From positions 6,957,507-7,021,506 of the forward strand of contig CM056567.1 of the NCBI GenBank assembly GCA_029721515.1: DNA of 64,000 nucleotides. The letters run 5' to 3'. Below, one piece after another: positions 12,197 through 26,025 of the stretch (position 1 is the first letter of the stretch; each line of letters opens with the position of its first letter). This DNA comes from Synanceia verrucosa (taxonomy: Eukaryota; Chordata; Actinopteri; Perciformes; Synanceiidae). Under the pieces are notes generated by a model. The model was not told the origin of the DNA, searched no databases, and saw only the letters and a list, made by a program, of their open reading frames with translations. The position numbers were made by a program, and so were the translations under genes.

Positions 12197-14550
12197 CTGC
12201 TCACACAGTGGGAAAGAGACAATGAAGAGACATTAGGTTACAAGGAAAGCAGTGAGACACGGCACAGATTTCTCTCTACCAATCCACACACACTTCAGTA
12301 TTGTTTGTCATAAAATGCCGCGTTCCACACTTCTCATTCCAGCACCCTGCGAGCTAAATTACAGGCTTTTAAATCAATCATTTGTCACATCTGCTGTATA
12401 GTGTTTGATGGCAAGTCCCGATTTCATAATGGAACCTGGCATACAGCACAATGGTCAATTAATAAAGCCACGTGAGAAAGAGAGTGGGAAGCTATAATAT
12501 AAGAGTAAATAAATATTTGTAATTGGTGAGATTGTGTGCAAATAAACAGTCATAAAACACAAAAATGTTCTTGATATGCAATCAAGATATCTAGTATTTC
12601 ATTATGAAATATCTGCAATATAATATCAGGTTAACTGAAATAATCTGAACTACAATGAATGATTATTTTCTTCACCAATTGAGTTTTAATTAATTGATTG
12701 ACAGTGCTTCTCAGTTTTGAGTGATATAGAAACAAAAAGGCATTTTCACTTGATAAAAAAAGTCAAATCAATAATTATTATGAATTAATTATCAAACGTG
12801 AAAGCAGAAGATGCCATTAATGAAACTCTGAAGTCTACGTGTTTACCTGAACTAAGCATTTATGCAAAGTTGCTCATATAATTTGACTGAAAGTTTGATC
12901 ATCTTTTACATTTTTTTATTGCTCATGTCTAACTAATCTGGTCTAAACTAATGGGTCATTTGATAAAACTGGAGTCATCTTAGTACAATCTTTGATCATT
13001 ATCATGATGATCAAAGTAGCCAGCATTACACTGCCTTCACACCAGATCAGGCAGAGCAGCGTTTCATGGTGTCGGAGGGTCATTTTAATGGTCTATAATG
13101 CACAATGGTTAATGTCTTTTGAGCCCTCATGGCTGGGTTGTACAATTCTGAATTTCAGGTTACCTGATTGGCCACTGCATCGCCACATGACGTTGGGTTG
13201 GTGTCTCCAAAAGTTGATTCTACTTTTTTGACATCCTCTGTGGCCACCGCATGGGCGGATGTTTCGCTGCACCACCGGATCTGGTGTGAACGCAGGATTA
13301 GCCACACAGTAACATTAGCCACACTCCCCCTCCACCTGAGGTACCTGTTGCCTTGTCTGGTCTGCCCAGCCGTGGCCTCTTGACCCTGGGGAGCGGGCGG
13401 TGTTGTAAGTGTGTATGTGGTGTGTGAGGGGGATGGGAGTCTAGAACAGGTCCACCTGTCAGAGTAAACTCCCACCCCCCTCCACAGATTATCCCCAGAG
13501 GGTTTCTACTCCACTTCTACCATCCTACTCAAACACTACTGTCAAGATGTTTGGGGGAGAAAGAGGGAATACGTTAACAGGATATAACGAGAAAAAATAA
13601 GATGAGAAATAAGAGCGAGGGAGAGAGAAGTAGATCAAAAAAGGAAATGGAGAGCAAAAGAGAGGAGGAGAGAGCTCTAGCTAGCTGGCGGCCAGCCCCT
13701 GAGGCCAAACCACAAGGGCCTAAAGTGGCTCATTGTGGTGGGACTGGCGTCTGTGTTGTGCTGGGCCCCTTTGCTTTCTCCCCTTTGGCCCCCGTCTGCT
13801 CCAGTATGGCCTGGCCAAGCCTTCACTGTAGTGCTGGAACCCACCAGGCAACACAGCTCTGACCAAACAGCCCAAGAAGGAAAACAGTCCTCTGCTCATC
13901 TGTCTGGCTGTCCATACGTCCTTCTTCCTCTTCTTCATTACAAACTACTCTTGTTAGCTGCTGCAAAGTCTCTTCACATCCATCATTTGCAATGTGAAGC
14001 ATGTTTGAGGTCCATCAGGCCTTGAGGATGGCTCTACTTGTCTGTATTTCCTTGGATATGTGAGTTTTGCCTGAATGCTTTTTTAAGGCACCAACCGCAT
14101 GTCAGGGAGAGGTCTAGTGGTGTTTTCTCTCAACAAAGTCTCTTCAAGTTTAAGTCTGTGATGGGAAGTTACTTGGACACAACTTGGTCTGAACCTTGGT
14201 ATGAACTTTTGAAAATGAGCAGGTCTGACGAACCCTGGCAGGTTTTAGGGGCAAACTTTTCCACTTTATAACTGACAAAACTTGTTTGGATCTGTCTTCT
14301 ATATTTATTTTCTTCTTTCACTTACATGTTAATCTAAAATAATGTCTCAGTGAATGAATTGGAAAATACAAGCCAAATTCACAAATCAGTGGAGAATTAA
14401 TTACTCGTGAACAGGAGATATCATTTATCTAGATTATGAATCTTCCTCTGCATGGTGACATCTAGCCCTAGAGAATGTACTGAGATGAAAAATGAGCTGC
14501 AAGTGAGGAAGAGGAAACCAAACACATCAACAAGTCTTCATATTCTGTAC
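12197..14550. other. Intron 9 of the slc25a13 copy
   Basis: Non-coding. A diverged copy of the GATTAAT-rich interspersed repeat lies around 12650-12800. A GC-richer stretch at 13640-13870 has no recognised content. The small frames at 12992-14271 have no recognisable domain. Confidence 0.5.
12650..12800 (+). repeat. Diverged copy of the GATTAAT-rich interspersed repeat
   Basis: It shares the opening word ATGATTATTTTC and AATTAATTGATTGACAG-type sequence with the copy at 9955. Boundaries are approximate. Confidence 0.35.
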
Positions 14551-14635
14551 CTGTCTCTGGACCTCAGCCAAGTTGTAGGGAAGGGCGCCTTCCTCGAGCG
14601 GCGCGATCTGCTCAATGTCCACTAAACCAACACGT
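14551..14635 (-). pseudogene. slc25a13: slc25a13 exon 9, frame intact but diverged
   Basis: Acceptor CATCAG and donor GTACAG bracket 85 nt, the human size and phase. The frame reads RVGLVDIEQIAPLEEGALPY then NLAEVQRQ; human has [28 protein letters not shown]. This is the C-terminal amphipathic helix region of the regulatory domain. The changes MTLAD to VGLVD are unusual for this conserved segment. Confidence 0.93.
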
Positions 14636-15756
14636 CTGATGAGGAGAGGGAGTGGAGAGAGTGAGAGGTTTCAAGTAACCTTCAACTGCTGTACAAACTT
14701 CTCGAGGAATATAATATTTCATCAATGCATCACCAAGTCTGTGACCTTTGGAAGCACGATCTGTCAGTCTGAAGTTACCCATAGTTTACGGCTACTTTAC
14801 CATCGTTTCATGTGAAAATATTGTGGCACTCAAAAATCCAGGCTTGCACTTGGCATGATTGAGTAAGACAGCTGATCTACACGAAATGACAACTCCCACT
14901 CCTTTATCCCTTCTTCCAAGTATAACAAAGATATTTAACCTTTGGATGAAAAACTACTTTTCTGAGTCTTTCCATTGCATCTCTATGGCAGTCCCAGATT
15001 TCCCAGGCTGAGGGAACGGGGAACGCCAAATCCCCCCCCACACCTCTCCTCTGAATATTGAGGCTATTATCTCTCGCATCTCCAATCAAGGGGAGTGGAG
15101 AGAGCTATTAAAGTATCCCATTGCCCAGAAATAATAATCAGGTGGTGTCTCAGGCCAGGGTTAGGAATTATGAGTGCACTGGTTGGGCCGCGAGGCAGAC
15201 GCAAAGGAAGTGGGGGAATGTGAAACGCATACAGTTGTTGTATGCCACGGATCATAGAGGCTGGAATTGATCTTTTTTTTTTTAAGATAAATGGGAGTTT
15301 GGATTGGTTTTGAACTGAAAGAGGATTCCCTGGCACTGACGCAGTCATGTCTGACTCTTTTGATCCTCTGCAGAGCAGTTTGAGAAGGAAGAAAACGCTC
15401 GTCTCTCTCAGGTATGGACCCTGGGGCTAAAGGTGCACTCTGGACTGCAAGTGTGGGATCGACTTACCCTCAACAACTCCCTGACCGAGGAATAAATTAA
15501 ATGACTTAAGTATGAATTTAGTTGTGATATGCTTTTCATCTATCATAGCTACCACACATCTCAATTTATCAGAATTAATACCTACACCTGCTTGGCCATC
15601 ATATCCACATTAGTAATGATAATTTCCTCAGAGATCGTATCATCCACCCACTAGATTAAATATTAAGTAATACCCAAAACACTGTAAAACCTGGGTTATT
15701 AAATACACAAAGTCGGTGTGTGCTTGTTTCTGTATGTGGGTTTGTGTCTGTCTTAC
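14636..15756. other. Intron 8 of the slc25a13 copy
   Basis: About 1.1 kb of non-coding sequence without long simple repeats. I see no recognisable gene or mobile element in it. Confidence 0.5.
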
Positions 15757-15850
15757 CCGCGGGGCTCTGACAGGTCAGCCAGCTTAAAGAGGATGTCGAC
15801 CTCCATGGGTGTCACCTGTCCAAACCTCTGAGCTGCTACAATGAGCTCCT
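15757..15850 (-). pseudogene. slc25a13: slc25a13 exon 8, frame intact
   Basis: Acceptor TTCTTGTAG and donor GTAAGA bracket 94 nt, the human length and phase. The frame reads [20 protein letters not shown] then FKLADLSEPR; human has [30 protein letters not shown]. It encodes EF-hand helices in the last part of the regulatory domain. Confidence 0.93.
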
Positions 15851-18800
15851 CTACAAGAAAAAAATGGATATTTAGTTAAAGAGGTAGTTGAATGTATAAT
15901 GAAGAGCGCCATACCTTCAGTTTGAAACCAACATTTCATAAAACACACAGTCACAAAGCCCCAAAGAATGACCTGAGGGATCCCCAGGCCAGATGGGATA
16001 TATATAATTCCTCCAGTGTGTTCTGGGTCTGGGGACCTCCACAGCATGTCACACAGGAAGCATCATGATCAGATCCTTGAACAACCAAACACAAAAGAGC
16101 TGCAATCTCTGAGCTCCTCCTGAATGTCTGAGCTCTCAGATACCAACTCAAACCTCTTGATCACTGGTACACGAGGACTGATAGGTAACAAGAGAGCCTC
16201 AGGTCCCACGTCACCATGAGAGTACAAGGGTACAACAATGTCAACAAGACTGTGGACGGGACAACAATCTGGTCTTATTTGACAAAAAAAGATGATGGGA
16301 ATTGTATAAAAAAATAGCATATTTATTCTAGAAGAAAACTGAAAATAATCACATACAACAGCCCCAAAAGACTGTATAAAAATAAACAAAAAATGGCATC
16401 AAGCCTCCAGGAAAATCTTTGTTGGGACAAATCAAAAAACTGTGTGGTGCCTCTCTATCTGATGAAAAGTCAGACAGATCACCACGACCAATTATCCTAA
16501 TATTAATTAATGCAAGAAATCAACTTTTACTGCGACAAAAAAGAAACAATTTTCACGAAACAAATAATTTAGCTCCTACAGTCCATCTCATGCTCAATTA
16601 TAAATACGCTGACATTTAACTGCTCAACTCAAGGCAACAATTGGGTTTATTTTGCTCCAGAGCATGCCATGCCATGCCCTGATGGAGCTAATAAAACTAC
16701 ATTATCACCAAAGAGATATACAATTGAGATTACAAACAGAGGAGGTGACAGGGAACAGACTCTCACTGAGACGTTTGACTGTGCAGAATTAGTCATATAA
16801 GGAAATATGCTGAGCAGATTGAATCACCTGAAGTTTCCTTTGACTGACATCTATTATAATGATCATATTTCCATTAAATTGTTCATGATGCTACTTATAG
16901 ACTCAGTGATGACCATAGATATAATACACCAAGAAAATATGACACGTTTACTGCTATTATGATGTGTAATAAGTCTAAAAGGAAACATGTTCCTTTACAT
17001 GGCAGTTCAGAGCAGTCACTGATTTCATGTCTTTTGACACTTCCTATTGATGGAAGGGATTTTTTTTTTTTTTTTTTTTGTTTTACAGAAAAATGGCCAA
17101 TTCAACAATGAGCTATTTTATAGTGATTTTTTGATAGTGAGTTCTGTCACTCACACCAGTTATCTCCTATGATTGGTTCCAAGTGAGAAGTGGTTTTAGA
17201 ATTCATAAAATATAATAGCTATGGACTTCAAGAGTTCTTCTGAGGCAGTTTTAGTATGCTGTAACTTAAGACGTGGTCTATTGTTGGAGGAAGAAAGAAC
17301 AGGTTGACTGTAGGCTGGCTTACAGTGGAGGAGTCAGCATTGTTTGACCTGCTTTATTCAAAGAGCAGCAGGCTGGGCCTGTGACAAAGTCGTCCTACAC
17401 TGGAGCCATTCACCCCGTCAAGGCTCAGCTTACCCCTGAGGCATGCTCTCTTTCCCTCTCTCTCTCTCTCTCTCTCACACACAGACACACACAGACACAC
17501 ACATATCCATGGGTACATGCAGGTAATACTCACAAGCATGTGAAAGAGCATATTACATAGGAATAATCTCCCTCACACACACTGAGACATAGACAGAGTT
17601 CTGTCTAGGGAGATTTCAGATCACAATGTTGATAACCTGTCTACCTGTAGTCTGTAGTCACAAATACACACACACATACACACACCTGACTGACCTCTAT
17701 ACACATTTTATGATAACCTGCTTCTCAGTGAAGCGGTCCAGCCTACAGAGTATTAAAATGCTAAGCAGAATCCCACTTAACGGCACTTTCGACACACAGT
17801 TCCTTGATAGGATACATGCAGGCTATAGTTAAACATGTGCACTAGTCAGCAAACATGCATCCACTCTGCCTGTACAATTTTCAAATTGACTGAGGATGAG
17901 GAAAAAGAAATAGGATGTAAATAGCTGTGATGTGAAGTGTTTGGTTGTATGAGATACTTATCCATAGTCAGTGTAACAGTGGATGAAGGTCAGTGCACAC
18001 CCAGTTTGGACAGTCAGCAGTTAGTTAAGACTATTTTCAGACAGTGAAACTTATCCATACTGTGGATTTGAAGCACTGATTCAGTTCCCTTTCGGAAAGG
18101 ACTGACAGCAAGATTAAGCCCTGAAGATCTTCTAAAATCTTAAACCTACACTTAAACAGATATGTTTCTTTTTAAGGGAAACTCTTTTTAGTGGCGAAAA
18201 TGTGTGTTGCTAGTTTCCCCCGCCCACAGCACTCTATTACTTTGCTCCTGTGTCAATACTGATCACCATCTACTGTAGTAATACACCATCTCATACAACC
18301 CTACTTCAAACTACTATCCCTTTAAAAAGCTTTATATCACAGAGTTTAAAACTATTTAAAGTGCCATACATTAAGATAATTGGTGCTTTGTTGCCAATGA
18401 GTGCTTAATTGAGTAATCTAATATTAATATTTAAGTGTACAACATTACAACAAGTACAAAGTGCATTATAAATAGGTTGAAAACTTAGGAATACAGATAC
18501 AAGTATAACCTTAACAGGGAAAAACAATAAAATGTTTTATAGAAAATCAAAACACTAATCAACCTCTCACTAGAGTTCAGAGCAATCTTGTCAATAGTTG
18601 TTGAAAAACTCATGATGGTACTGGACACAAAATTTGAGGAACACCAAGGTCTCATTCTCAGGGGACATTGAAAGTCTGTAAAGAAAGGTTCATAGCAATC
18701 TATCCAATATTTACTGAGACATTCATTCTGAACTAAAAATATCTGAGTCACATCCTCAATATGGCAATATCTCTAAAAAAAACTGAGATTGTGACATGGT

Positions 18801-20303
18801 GGCAATTTTTGCCCGATCTTTGTATTGATGTCAGCTGACCTTTAGAAGGATCCTCAGCTCTGCTAAAGATGCATTTACAGTGCTCTGTGCTGACATATAT
18901 TTATCTATCAGCACACTCCTGATTTTAAGTGTGAACTGTGACTGTTTGCAAAGATACAGTTATGATTTGCACCATGGTAACCACTGCTGGCTCAATAAAA
19001 GGTGTGTCCTGTAAACGTCTCCTGTGCACATATGCACACAAACGCTCACACACGCTGTTGTGTAGGTGTTAAGCACTGTAATGGCGTCCCCAAGGCAAAA
19101 CAGTGGCCTTGTTCCACATACGGAATCAATCAGGATTATTATGCATGTGCGCATGCTTGGCCGAGTTAATGCGTCCTAACGCTGAAATGGTGCGCTACAA
19201 CATACACAGTGTGTGTTTGTCGGCCAGCCAGCGGTACATGGAGCCGAGCACTTGCAGTCCCAGAGGAGGTCTTAATGACTCAGGGAGTGGAGGGTGGATG
19301 GGTGGTGGCTGTGGAGGTCTGGCTGGCTACGGCCACTGCGGGTCGAGCCAAGCCCAGCCTTGGTGTACCCATGGTGGGAACAGCCTGGGGAGCATATGTT
19401 CTTTGGGTCTGGGTCGGCTATGGTCCACACCCCTGATAAGGCTTCAGATAGCATCATTAGGCTACACTAGCGGCCCTGGGCCATGTGGAGAGAGGTCAGA
19501 ACGGACAACCAGAGCAGGAGAGATGGAGTCAGAAAGTAAGACAGAGAAAGGTAGGGGGACAGAAAACGCTAACAGGGCTTCCTGCCAAGGACTCAGGAAA
19601 GGAATGAGAGATAGCAAGTGGGGCGAACAAGTAAGAGAGATAAGGATTTAAAGAAAGTAACCATGGGAGACAGAGAGAAGTAGAGAAAATTGGATCAATA
19701 GATAATAATACCTCATCTCCATCACCTTGTAGCTTTGCGTCTTTGCTCTACAGCAATTTATATGGCAGTGTTAAGAAAGCTATAAAACGGTTTTAACTGT
19801 GTAGCGTGCCTATGGAAGTACAGAGTGAAACAACACACAGTAAACACATGATTCTGACAAGTACATATTCCTCATTTTTGTCTGTTTCCATGAATAATCA
19901 AAAAATCTCATTCACTACCGAAAGCATCCCAGGACAAAAAAAAGTGGTCCTCAGACCAGTGCCAGGATGTCTAATAGACATCAGGGATTGTGGGTATGCA
20001 GTACGTGTGCTGGGTCAGATCCAGCATGCCCATTTAAATGCCACCGGGAAGGAAGAAAACCAAACAAAAACAAGTTTCCACCCTCAGCACACGCAGACGT
20101 AAATACATTATCTGGAAAACACATTTAATGGTGCCTGTAGTGCTGGGTTATATCACTTTGTGCATCAGTTCATGATCACTAGTTTTTTTTTGAGTGTGTG
20201 TCCTGGTTCTGGTCAGTCCTCAGAAAACATCACCGGATGTGACTACATACTGTATATACAGATATGCATCACATTTTAGCAGCCATTTTTTTTCCCTCTG
20301 TAC
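15851..20303. other. Intron 7 of the slc25a13 copy
   Basis: Non-coding. It holds a T-run at 17060-17079, a CT/CA tract at 17456-17505 and a GC-richer stretch at 19200-19500. The latter carries the longest open frame of the window (182 codons, 19103-19651 +), which has no recognisable domain, is Gly/Ser-rich and ends in a purine-rich low-complexity part. I do not call it a gene. Confidence 0.5.
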
Positions 20304-20442
20304 CTTTGGTGACCTCCACATGTCGGCGGTGATCAACCAAAGTGCTGTAGATTTTTCTTATCAGCTCCATGTTGTTCAGAAGGGAGCTGAAGGCCTTGAA
20401 GTACGAGAACCCGACCTGGTGAGAAGTGCTGCCACCCACAAC
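20304..20442 (-). pseudogene. slc25a13: slc25a13 exon 7, frame intact but diverged
   Basis: Acceptor GTCCAG and donor GTACAG bracket 139 nt, the human length and phase. The frame reads VVGGSTSHQVGFSYFKAF, then SSLLNNMELIRKIYSTL, then VDHRRHVEVTK. Human has AAGGTTSHQVSFSYFNGF and ends STLAGTRKDVEVTK. The Ala-Gly-Thr-Arg-Lys-Asp turn, conserved in the family as I know it, is Val-Asp-His-Arg-Arg-His here, which suggests relaxed constraint. Confidence 0.93.
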
Positions 20443-21327
20443 CTGGACTGAAGAATGTTGGCACGTATTTTAACAAGCAGTCACACACATACAGAAACAC
20501 AAAATGCTCTAAACAGAATGAATGCATCAAGGTGTCATTAGATGTAAGAGAGAAGAAACATCACACGTCAAGAGGAAATCTTGTCACACACCAGTGGTTA
20601 ATCATCAACGTTCCTCTTTACCGTCGCTCCACAGGGAGAAGTAAACGTGTTCCGACCGCAACTTTTTCCATCACACACAAAACAACACTCTAAGGGAGTT
20701 TAATTAACTTTCTTTATGAGGTGGAGGAAGTGATAAAAGAAGAGAAAATAAAAAAAAGGTAACAGGTTAAAAATAGACACTGGGCTCTCGAGGACATTCC
20801 AGACTGCACACAAACTCTTTAAATGTGAACCAGCATCCCATCTTTCTCAAATCAGGCTCTCAAACGCTGAGAGGAGCAGCTCTAACTGCTGTCTGTTTAG
20901 AAATGTTTTGTGTAGCTTAGGCCGGAGTGTCAGATGAGCTTTGAGGCTTTGCAGCTCTAGGCAATAGAAAATGTGGAGTTTCCTTTCACTAGATGGCACT
21001 GTTTGCTTTACAGACATATTCGGGATAGTTGCTTGCGGGTCTCTGTGTTTGCAACAAGAGGGGAAGCTCTGGCTTGGCTGAAACTGCCCTAACAGAGAGA
21101 CACTTTTGTATCAGTTCATAACCATGAGTCTATAGGCATGGATCTTCCCACGATATCCAACACAGAGGCTTTCAAATGAGGGGGAGAGGAGAATAATGTT
21201 TGGGTGAAGAGAGTGTGGCGTTGATCATTTGCCATGTTTGGTGAGTGAATTAAAGGTTGCCGTTTCACTGTTTGTGTTCTGCCATAATACCGTCTTTAAT
21301 GTGTCTGCATTGTTTATGAGGGTTTCG

Positions 21328-21373
<46 letters not shown>

Positions 21374-22129
21374 ACTAACAGCACACCAAGATGTCTGGTC
21401 GGTGAGGTAAACACAGCGGAGAAAATGACAGAGTCTACAAGGTGTTTATGAAATGGGCGCAAGACTCTCACACGTGCAACAGAAACACCAACAACTATAA
21501 AGACAAGATACAACCAAAAAAAAGACATACAGTTCAAAACAAATAGAGTTCACACGCACGGCTGCTCGTGCACAAACACACAGGCAAAGATGACGGACTG
21601 TAAAGCTTCAGTCTAGCCTCTATCTCTGTCTCAATCTTCCCATTCAGCTGGCCTGCTTGGCTTTGACACTGCCAGAGAGGATAGACTTAATGACATGTTG
21701 GGAGAGAGACAGAGACGTGGGGGAGGGAGGGAGGGAGAGAAAGAGGGGTGGTTTAGAGAGAGGGAGCAAAAAATGGTTAAAAAAAGAGAGGATGGATGAG
21801 AGGTGACAGAAAAGGTAAAGAGGAAGAGGAATAAATGAGGGATGGACAGTGTTTGGTTGTTGGTTGTGAGAGAATGAAACAAACAGAGAAGAGAAAAGAC
21901 AAGAAAGAGGCGGCGAGATGGTAGAAAACAGGCTTGCTTATGTGCTGCTGAATAAAGGACAATCAATGTGTACAATGTTTTCTGAACTTATAAAGACAGA
22001 GCATCAGAACTTCCAGGTGCTCAGCAGCGACCGATCCCACTATTTTTAACCAGCCTGACTTTGGCTCTTGTGGCCGACAGCAAAACAAAAGGAAGGGAGG
22101 AATGGCCGCAGGGCCAGACAAAAACCCAC
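20443..22129. other. Intron 6 of the slc25a13 copy
   Basis: Non-coding. It has a GT microsatellite at 21329-21371 and a purine-rich stretch at 21690-21910, which gives the Ser/Leu-rich minus-strand frames there. No other feature recognised. Confidence 0.55.
21329..21371. repeat. (GT)n microsatellite
   Basis: About 43 nt of uninterrupted GT. Confidence 0.97.
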
Positions 22130-22276
22130 CGCCACGAGGCATTCCTCCACGAAGGATGTGAGCATGTGCGGCCGGATGGTGACCAAAATGTCCCTGAAGT
22201 CCAGGGCTGAGATGGAGCCGCTGTGGGCTTGGTCTCGCTGGATGAAAGCCTGCCGCGCATGTTCCAGCTGCATCTC
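22130..22276 (-). pseudogene. slc25a13: slc25a13 exon 6, frame intact
   Basis: Acceptor TTCGCCAG and donor GTGGGT bracket 147 nt (49 codons), the human length. The frame starts EMQLEHARQAFIQRDQAHSG and continues through ALDFRDILVTIRPHMLTSFV to EECLVA. It is one of the best-preserved exons; human has [26 protein letters not shown]. It encodes the EF-hand pair that forms the dimer interface of the regulatory domain. Confidence 0.95.
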
Positions 22277-23159
22277 CTGGCGAAAGCAGTGATGGGAAGT
22301 TTAGGTGTTAGATCATACACTGAGCGTGCATTATTGGACACATATGTGGGTCATACACCTCTTTAAGTTGCCTTCATAAATTAAAATCCACATAAACTCA
22401 CTCAAATAAACACGTATGCATAAAAACACAGCGTTTGCTTTGATGGGCCCCCTGGCGCCGTCTCCCCCTCTCAGTTACAGGGGAGCCAGCGTTTGGCCGG
22501 GCTTCATGCTCGCCTCCTCTTCCAACAGCGGCTTGCCTACTGTGAGGTTTCGCTTGTGCTTTTCACACCCTCCCCAAATCCCCATTAAACCCACTTGAGG
22601 GAGAAACATACAAACATACACACTCAGACGTGCACACACAGGCAAGACGGCTAATCATCCAACTGCTCACTTTGTCTCCCTTCTTGCACACAAAGGTCCA
22701 CAGGGACAACAGCAGGCTTCACCCTTCCCACAAGGCCTTTGAAATTAGCAGCCATTATCGGTACCTGCAACCACAAGTCTACAGAGAGAGGCTGTAAACA
22801 AACCGATGCCACTGATGCTTCTGCTATCTCACAACAAAAAACTGGGTTAGAGTAAAAGACAGGGATATCAGAACAATAAATAATATAAGGAATTGTGAAA
22901 AACAGCCACAAGTTTGAGCTCAAACTAGCTGCTTTGGCTGTTGACTCAGTGTATCATGACTTTTAGGTCAAAAAAGTCAATGAGGCACAAAAAAACAGTT
23001 CTCATACTTCTATTCTTATTCATGAGGTTTCACAACAGCAACAAACTAAACGACCAACTCATGCTTACTTACTCTTAAATACATACCGATGCGTTTTCTT
23101 GATTAAAACATCCATGTAAGAGGTTTTATTTCTCTTTTGCAGTTCCCCACAAATATGTA

Positions 23160-23300
23160 AAGCTGAAACAATTAATTGATAAACAAAAAAAATTACAAAA
23201 GCCCGTTTTCAGCTTCTCATCATTATTTTTATTAATCGTTTGGTATTTTCTAGATCAAAAGCTTAAGTGGATTAACTGATAATGAAAACCATGCAGCTGC
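23160..23300 (-). repeat. Diverged copy of the GATTAAT-rich interspersed repeat
   Basis: It starts with AGCTGAAACAATTAATTGAT, which is the reverse complement of the end of the family seen at 9955-10186, and contains ATTAATCGTTTGGTATTTTC. Boundaries are approximate. Confidence 0.4.
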
Positions 23301-23454
23301 TAAAAATGCAGCATTCAACTTATATATTAATTTACTACACACATAATCTCATAAATGTCTCAAACAAAGAAATAGAATATATCCTTTGGAACACATAACA
23401 CATTTAGTAATTGTTTTTTTTTATTATTTTATATATGTATTTATATTTATTTAT

Positions 23455-23474
23455 GTATACATATATATATATAT

Positions 23475-23541
<67 letters not shown>
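23455..23541. repeat. (AT)n/(AC)n microsatellite
   Basis: AT repeats interrupted by a short ACAC tract; about 85 nt. It generates the Tyr/Ile-repeat minus-strand frame at 23404-23673. Confidence 0.95.
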
Positions 23542-25963
23542 ATTATATATTACGACATTTTCTAAAGTAAGTGTTGCCTTGTAGTTTAAATACAACAAGC
23601 AAGTTAATAATTCAGTATGAAATTTTTTAAGCCACGTCGGACAAAAACTGCTGATTAAATCCTGAACATGCACAGCACTATTAAACTGATTGATTTGTAT
23701 GTTATTGTTATAATGGATACAAAGTGGTATAACTAGAACACAAAAACCTATGAGGCTATGACTTATTGTTGTGCTGAATATGAGTGATATTTAACTGACA
23801 GCATAACTGATCGAACTCAAGGGAAACGACTGGGAAGGAGTGACATTTACACAAAGCTGAGTGGAGACCGGAGGGGAGTAAGAATAGACATTGCAACAAA
23901 AGAGCCAGATTTGCAAAAACAGCAAATGCAGCAGCCATGTGTCAGTATCACCTATGAGCACAGCAGGGGCTCCGGAAAGCCTATAAGTGAGTGGAAGGCA
24001 AGGAAACGAAGAGAGATTGACACATGTAAACATTCCCCAGGTAAATAAGGTGAGATATTTTGGTTTCAGCATCCTGAGTGTCGTGACTCATTTCTCCGGT
24101 CAGTTGTGAGTAGGTCAAAATACTTTGGTGTGGATAAACTGAGAAGAGGAAAGGAGGGAGGAGAGCTGAATATCTAAAGTCAAAACAAAAAAAAGGAAAG
24201 TGAAGAAGATAATGTTTTTCATGCATTACTGTGTCCATATGTAAAATATAAATATATTTATCTCTGTATTTGTGTCCATCTGTAAATGGCGGGGGGAAAA
24301 ATTAGATCCTGTTTCTCTGGACAAGTCGAAAGCCACACACCAACCACACAGAGCAACAAAACAAATGTGGTCCAGGCGGATGGAGCAGTTTATAGTCTCA
24401 GCCTCTTAAAACCTTAACTTGTTGCAACTGTATGTGTGTTTCAGGGACATGGTTTTTATTTGGGAGAGGAGTGAGGAGGGCAGGAGACATTAAGCTGGCG
24501 GCTTAAGACAGCCAACAACAGACCTCCGAGGCATTTGGAGTCACTTTAATTGTCCCTGGATGAGAATAAAAACACTGTGATTCGTCCCCTCATCAAAACT
24601 TAATCAATAGATATGAGTGCATCAGGAATGTATCTATCGTTTCCAATCTCTGCTTATCATCAGCACAGGGCTAAAGCTACACAAAAACTGTCCATTTACA
24701 TGTGCCAGAGAGCCCTCTATAGTGATGTTCAGGGCTGCCCAATGATTCTTAGCAGAGTCAAACATATAATTGGGACTTTTAAAATCTGAGCAATGCCAAC
24801 AATTCACTTTTTTTTCTGAGTGCTTAGGAAAGAAGTGGGACATGTGGTGTCCCCTCCATGTAATTCAAGCCATTTGCTTGCCAGTATTCATAAAATGGAC
24901 TACTAGTTTGTGCCACTTCTCTGGACATCGGTAATGCCATTGCCAGAGACAACACCACGCCGACAGTGCGAGCTAAGCCTTGGCCGGCGTCCACGCGTGA
25001 GACGGGAAAAATGCATGTAATTGGTGAGAATCTCTGGCTTCCATCAAGACAGTAATTGGCCAGAGAGAGCCCTTGTGAGAAATATGCGGCGCAAACGTTT
25101 TCCTCGATAATCCCATCTTGTGAGCATCTGGCAGTGGCGTGGTTACAATGGCAGAAAAAAAACAATAAACACATGCATGTATGGCAGGAAGGGGAGGAAA
25201 TAAAGGATGGGAACATTCTTCAGGGGGAAAGTTGGGTGGTAGGGAATTATAAAAATAACTGAAAAATATTCAGAATATGGAGTGTGTGTAAGATGGTGAT
25301 GGTTTTCATAACTGTGTCAACTTTCAAAGCTGCACAAATGTTTTTTTTTTTTTCAGCTGACATTTATAAATACTTAGGAAAAACGTATCACAACAGCGTT
25401 GGGTAGAGGTGCAATCACAAAGTATGCAGTAATTACACATGTTTGAATTCTAGTTCAGGAAATGTTGTTGTACCTTTCCTAATTGCCCTGTCATCAATCA
25501 CTGACTGATAACACACTGTAAGAGTGAACTGCCAATATCTCCATTTTACTTGTACCTAAGTACTGTAATTGCAGTAAGTAATAAGCCATCACAGGGATAT
25601 AATGTGTCTTATGTGACACACTTTAATAGAACCCTAGGTTTGTCAAGATAAAATATTTATCATGTTATTATTAGTGGAGCAATGATAAAAGATGAAGATG
25701 ATATTTCTAAGACTTTAAATCAATTCTCTGTGGAATATCCCTACAGCGACATGAAATTCACTTTCTTCTGCCATTTATTAAGGCATGAATCAAAAGTTAT
25801 GCCAAATGATCAAATACAGCGAGCATAAGCAGGAAATGTGCATTTCATATGGAGCAATGAGAGCGACTGTCTGCTGTGAGGAGCTGGAAACCACTGAGTG
25901 ACTGACTGGGAGAGGACTGGGCACACTGTCAACGCAAAGTACAGCGTCTGCTGGCCACAGCAT

Positions 25964-25964
<1 letters not shown>

Positions 25965-26020
<56 letters not shown>
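25965..26020. repeat. (CA)n microsatellite with one CG interruption
   Basis: About 56 nt of CA with a single CACGCA interruption. Confidence 0.96.

Positions 26021-26025
<5 letters not shown>

Noticed and set aside
19103..19651. Longest open frame of the window, 182 codons on the plus strand
   Set aside because: No recognisable domain, Gly/Ser-rich then purine-rich low complexity, antisense within an intron of the slc25a13 copy, no splice or family evidence.
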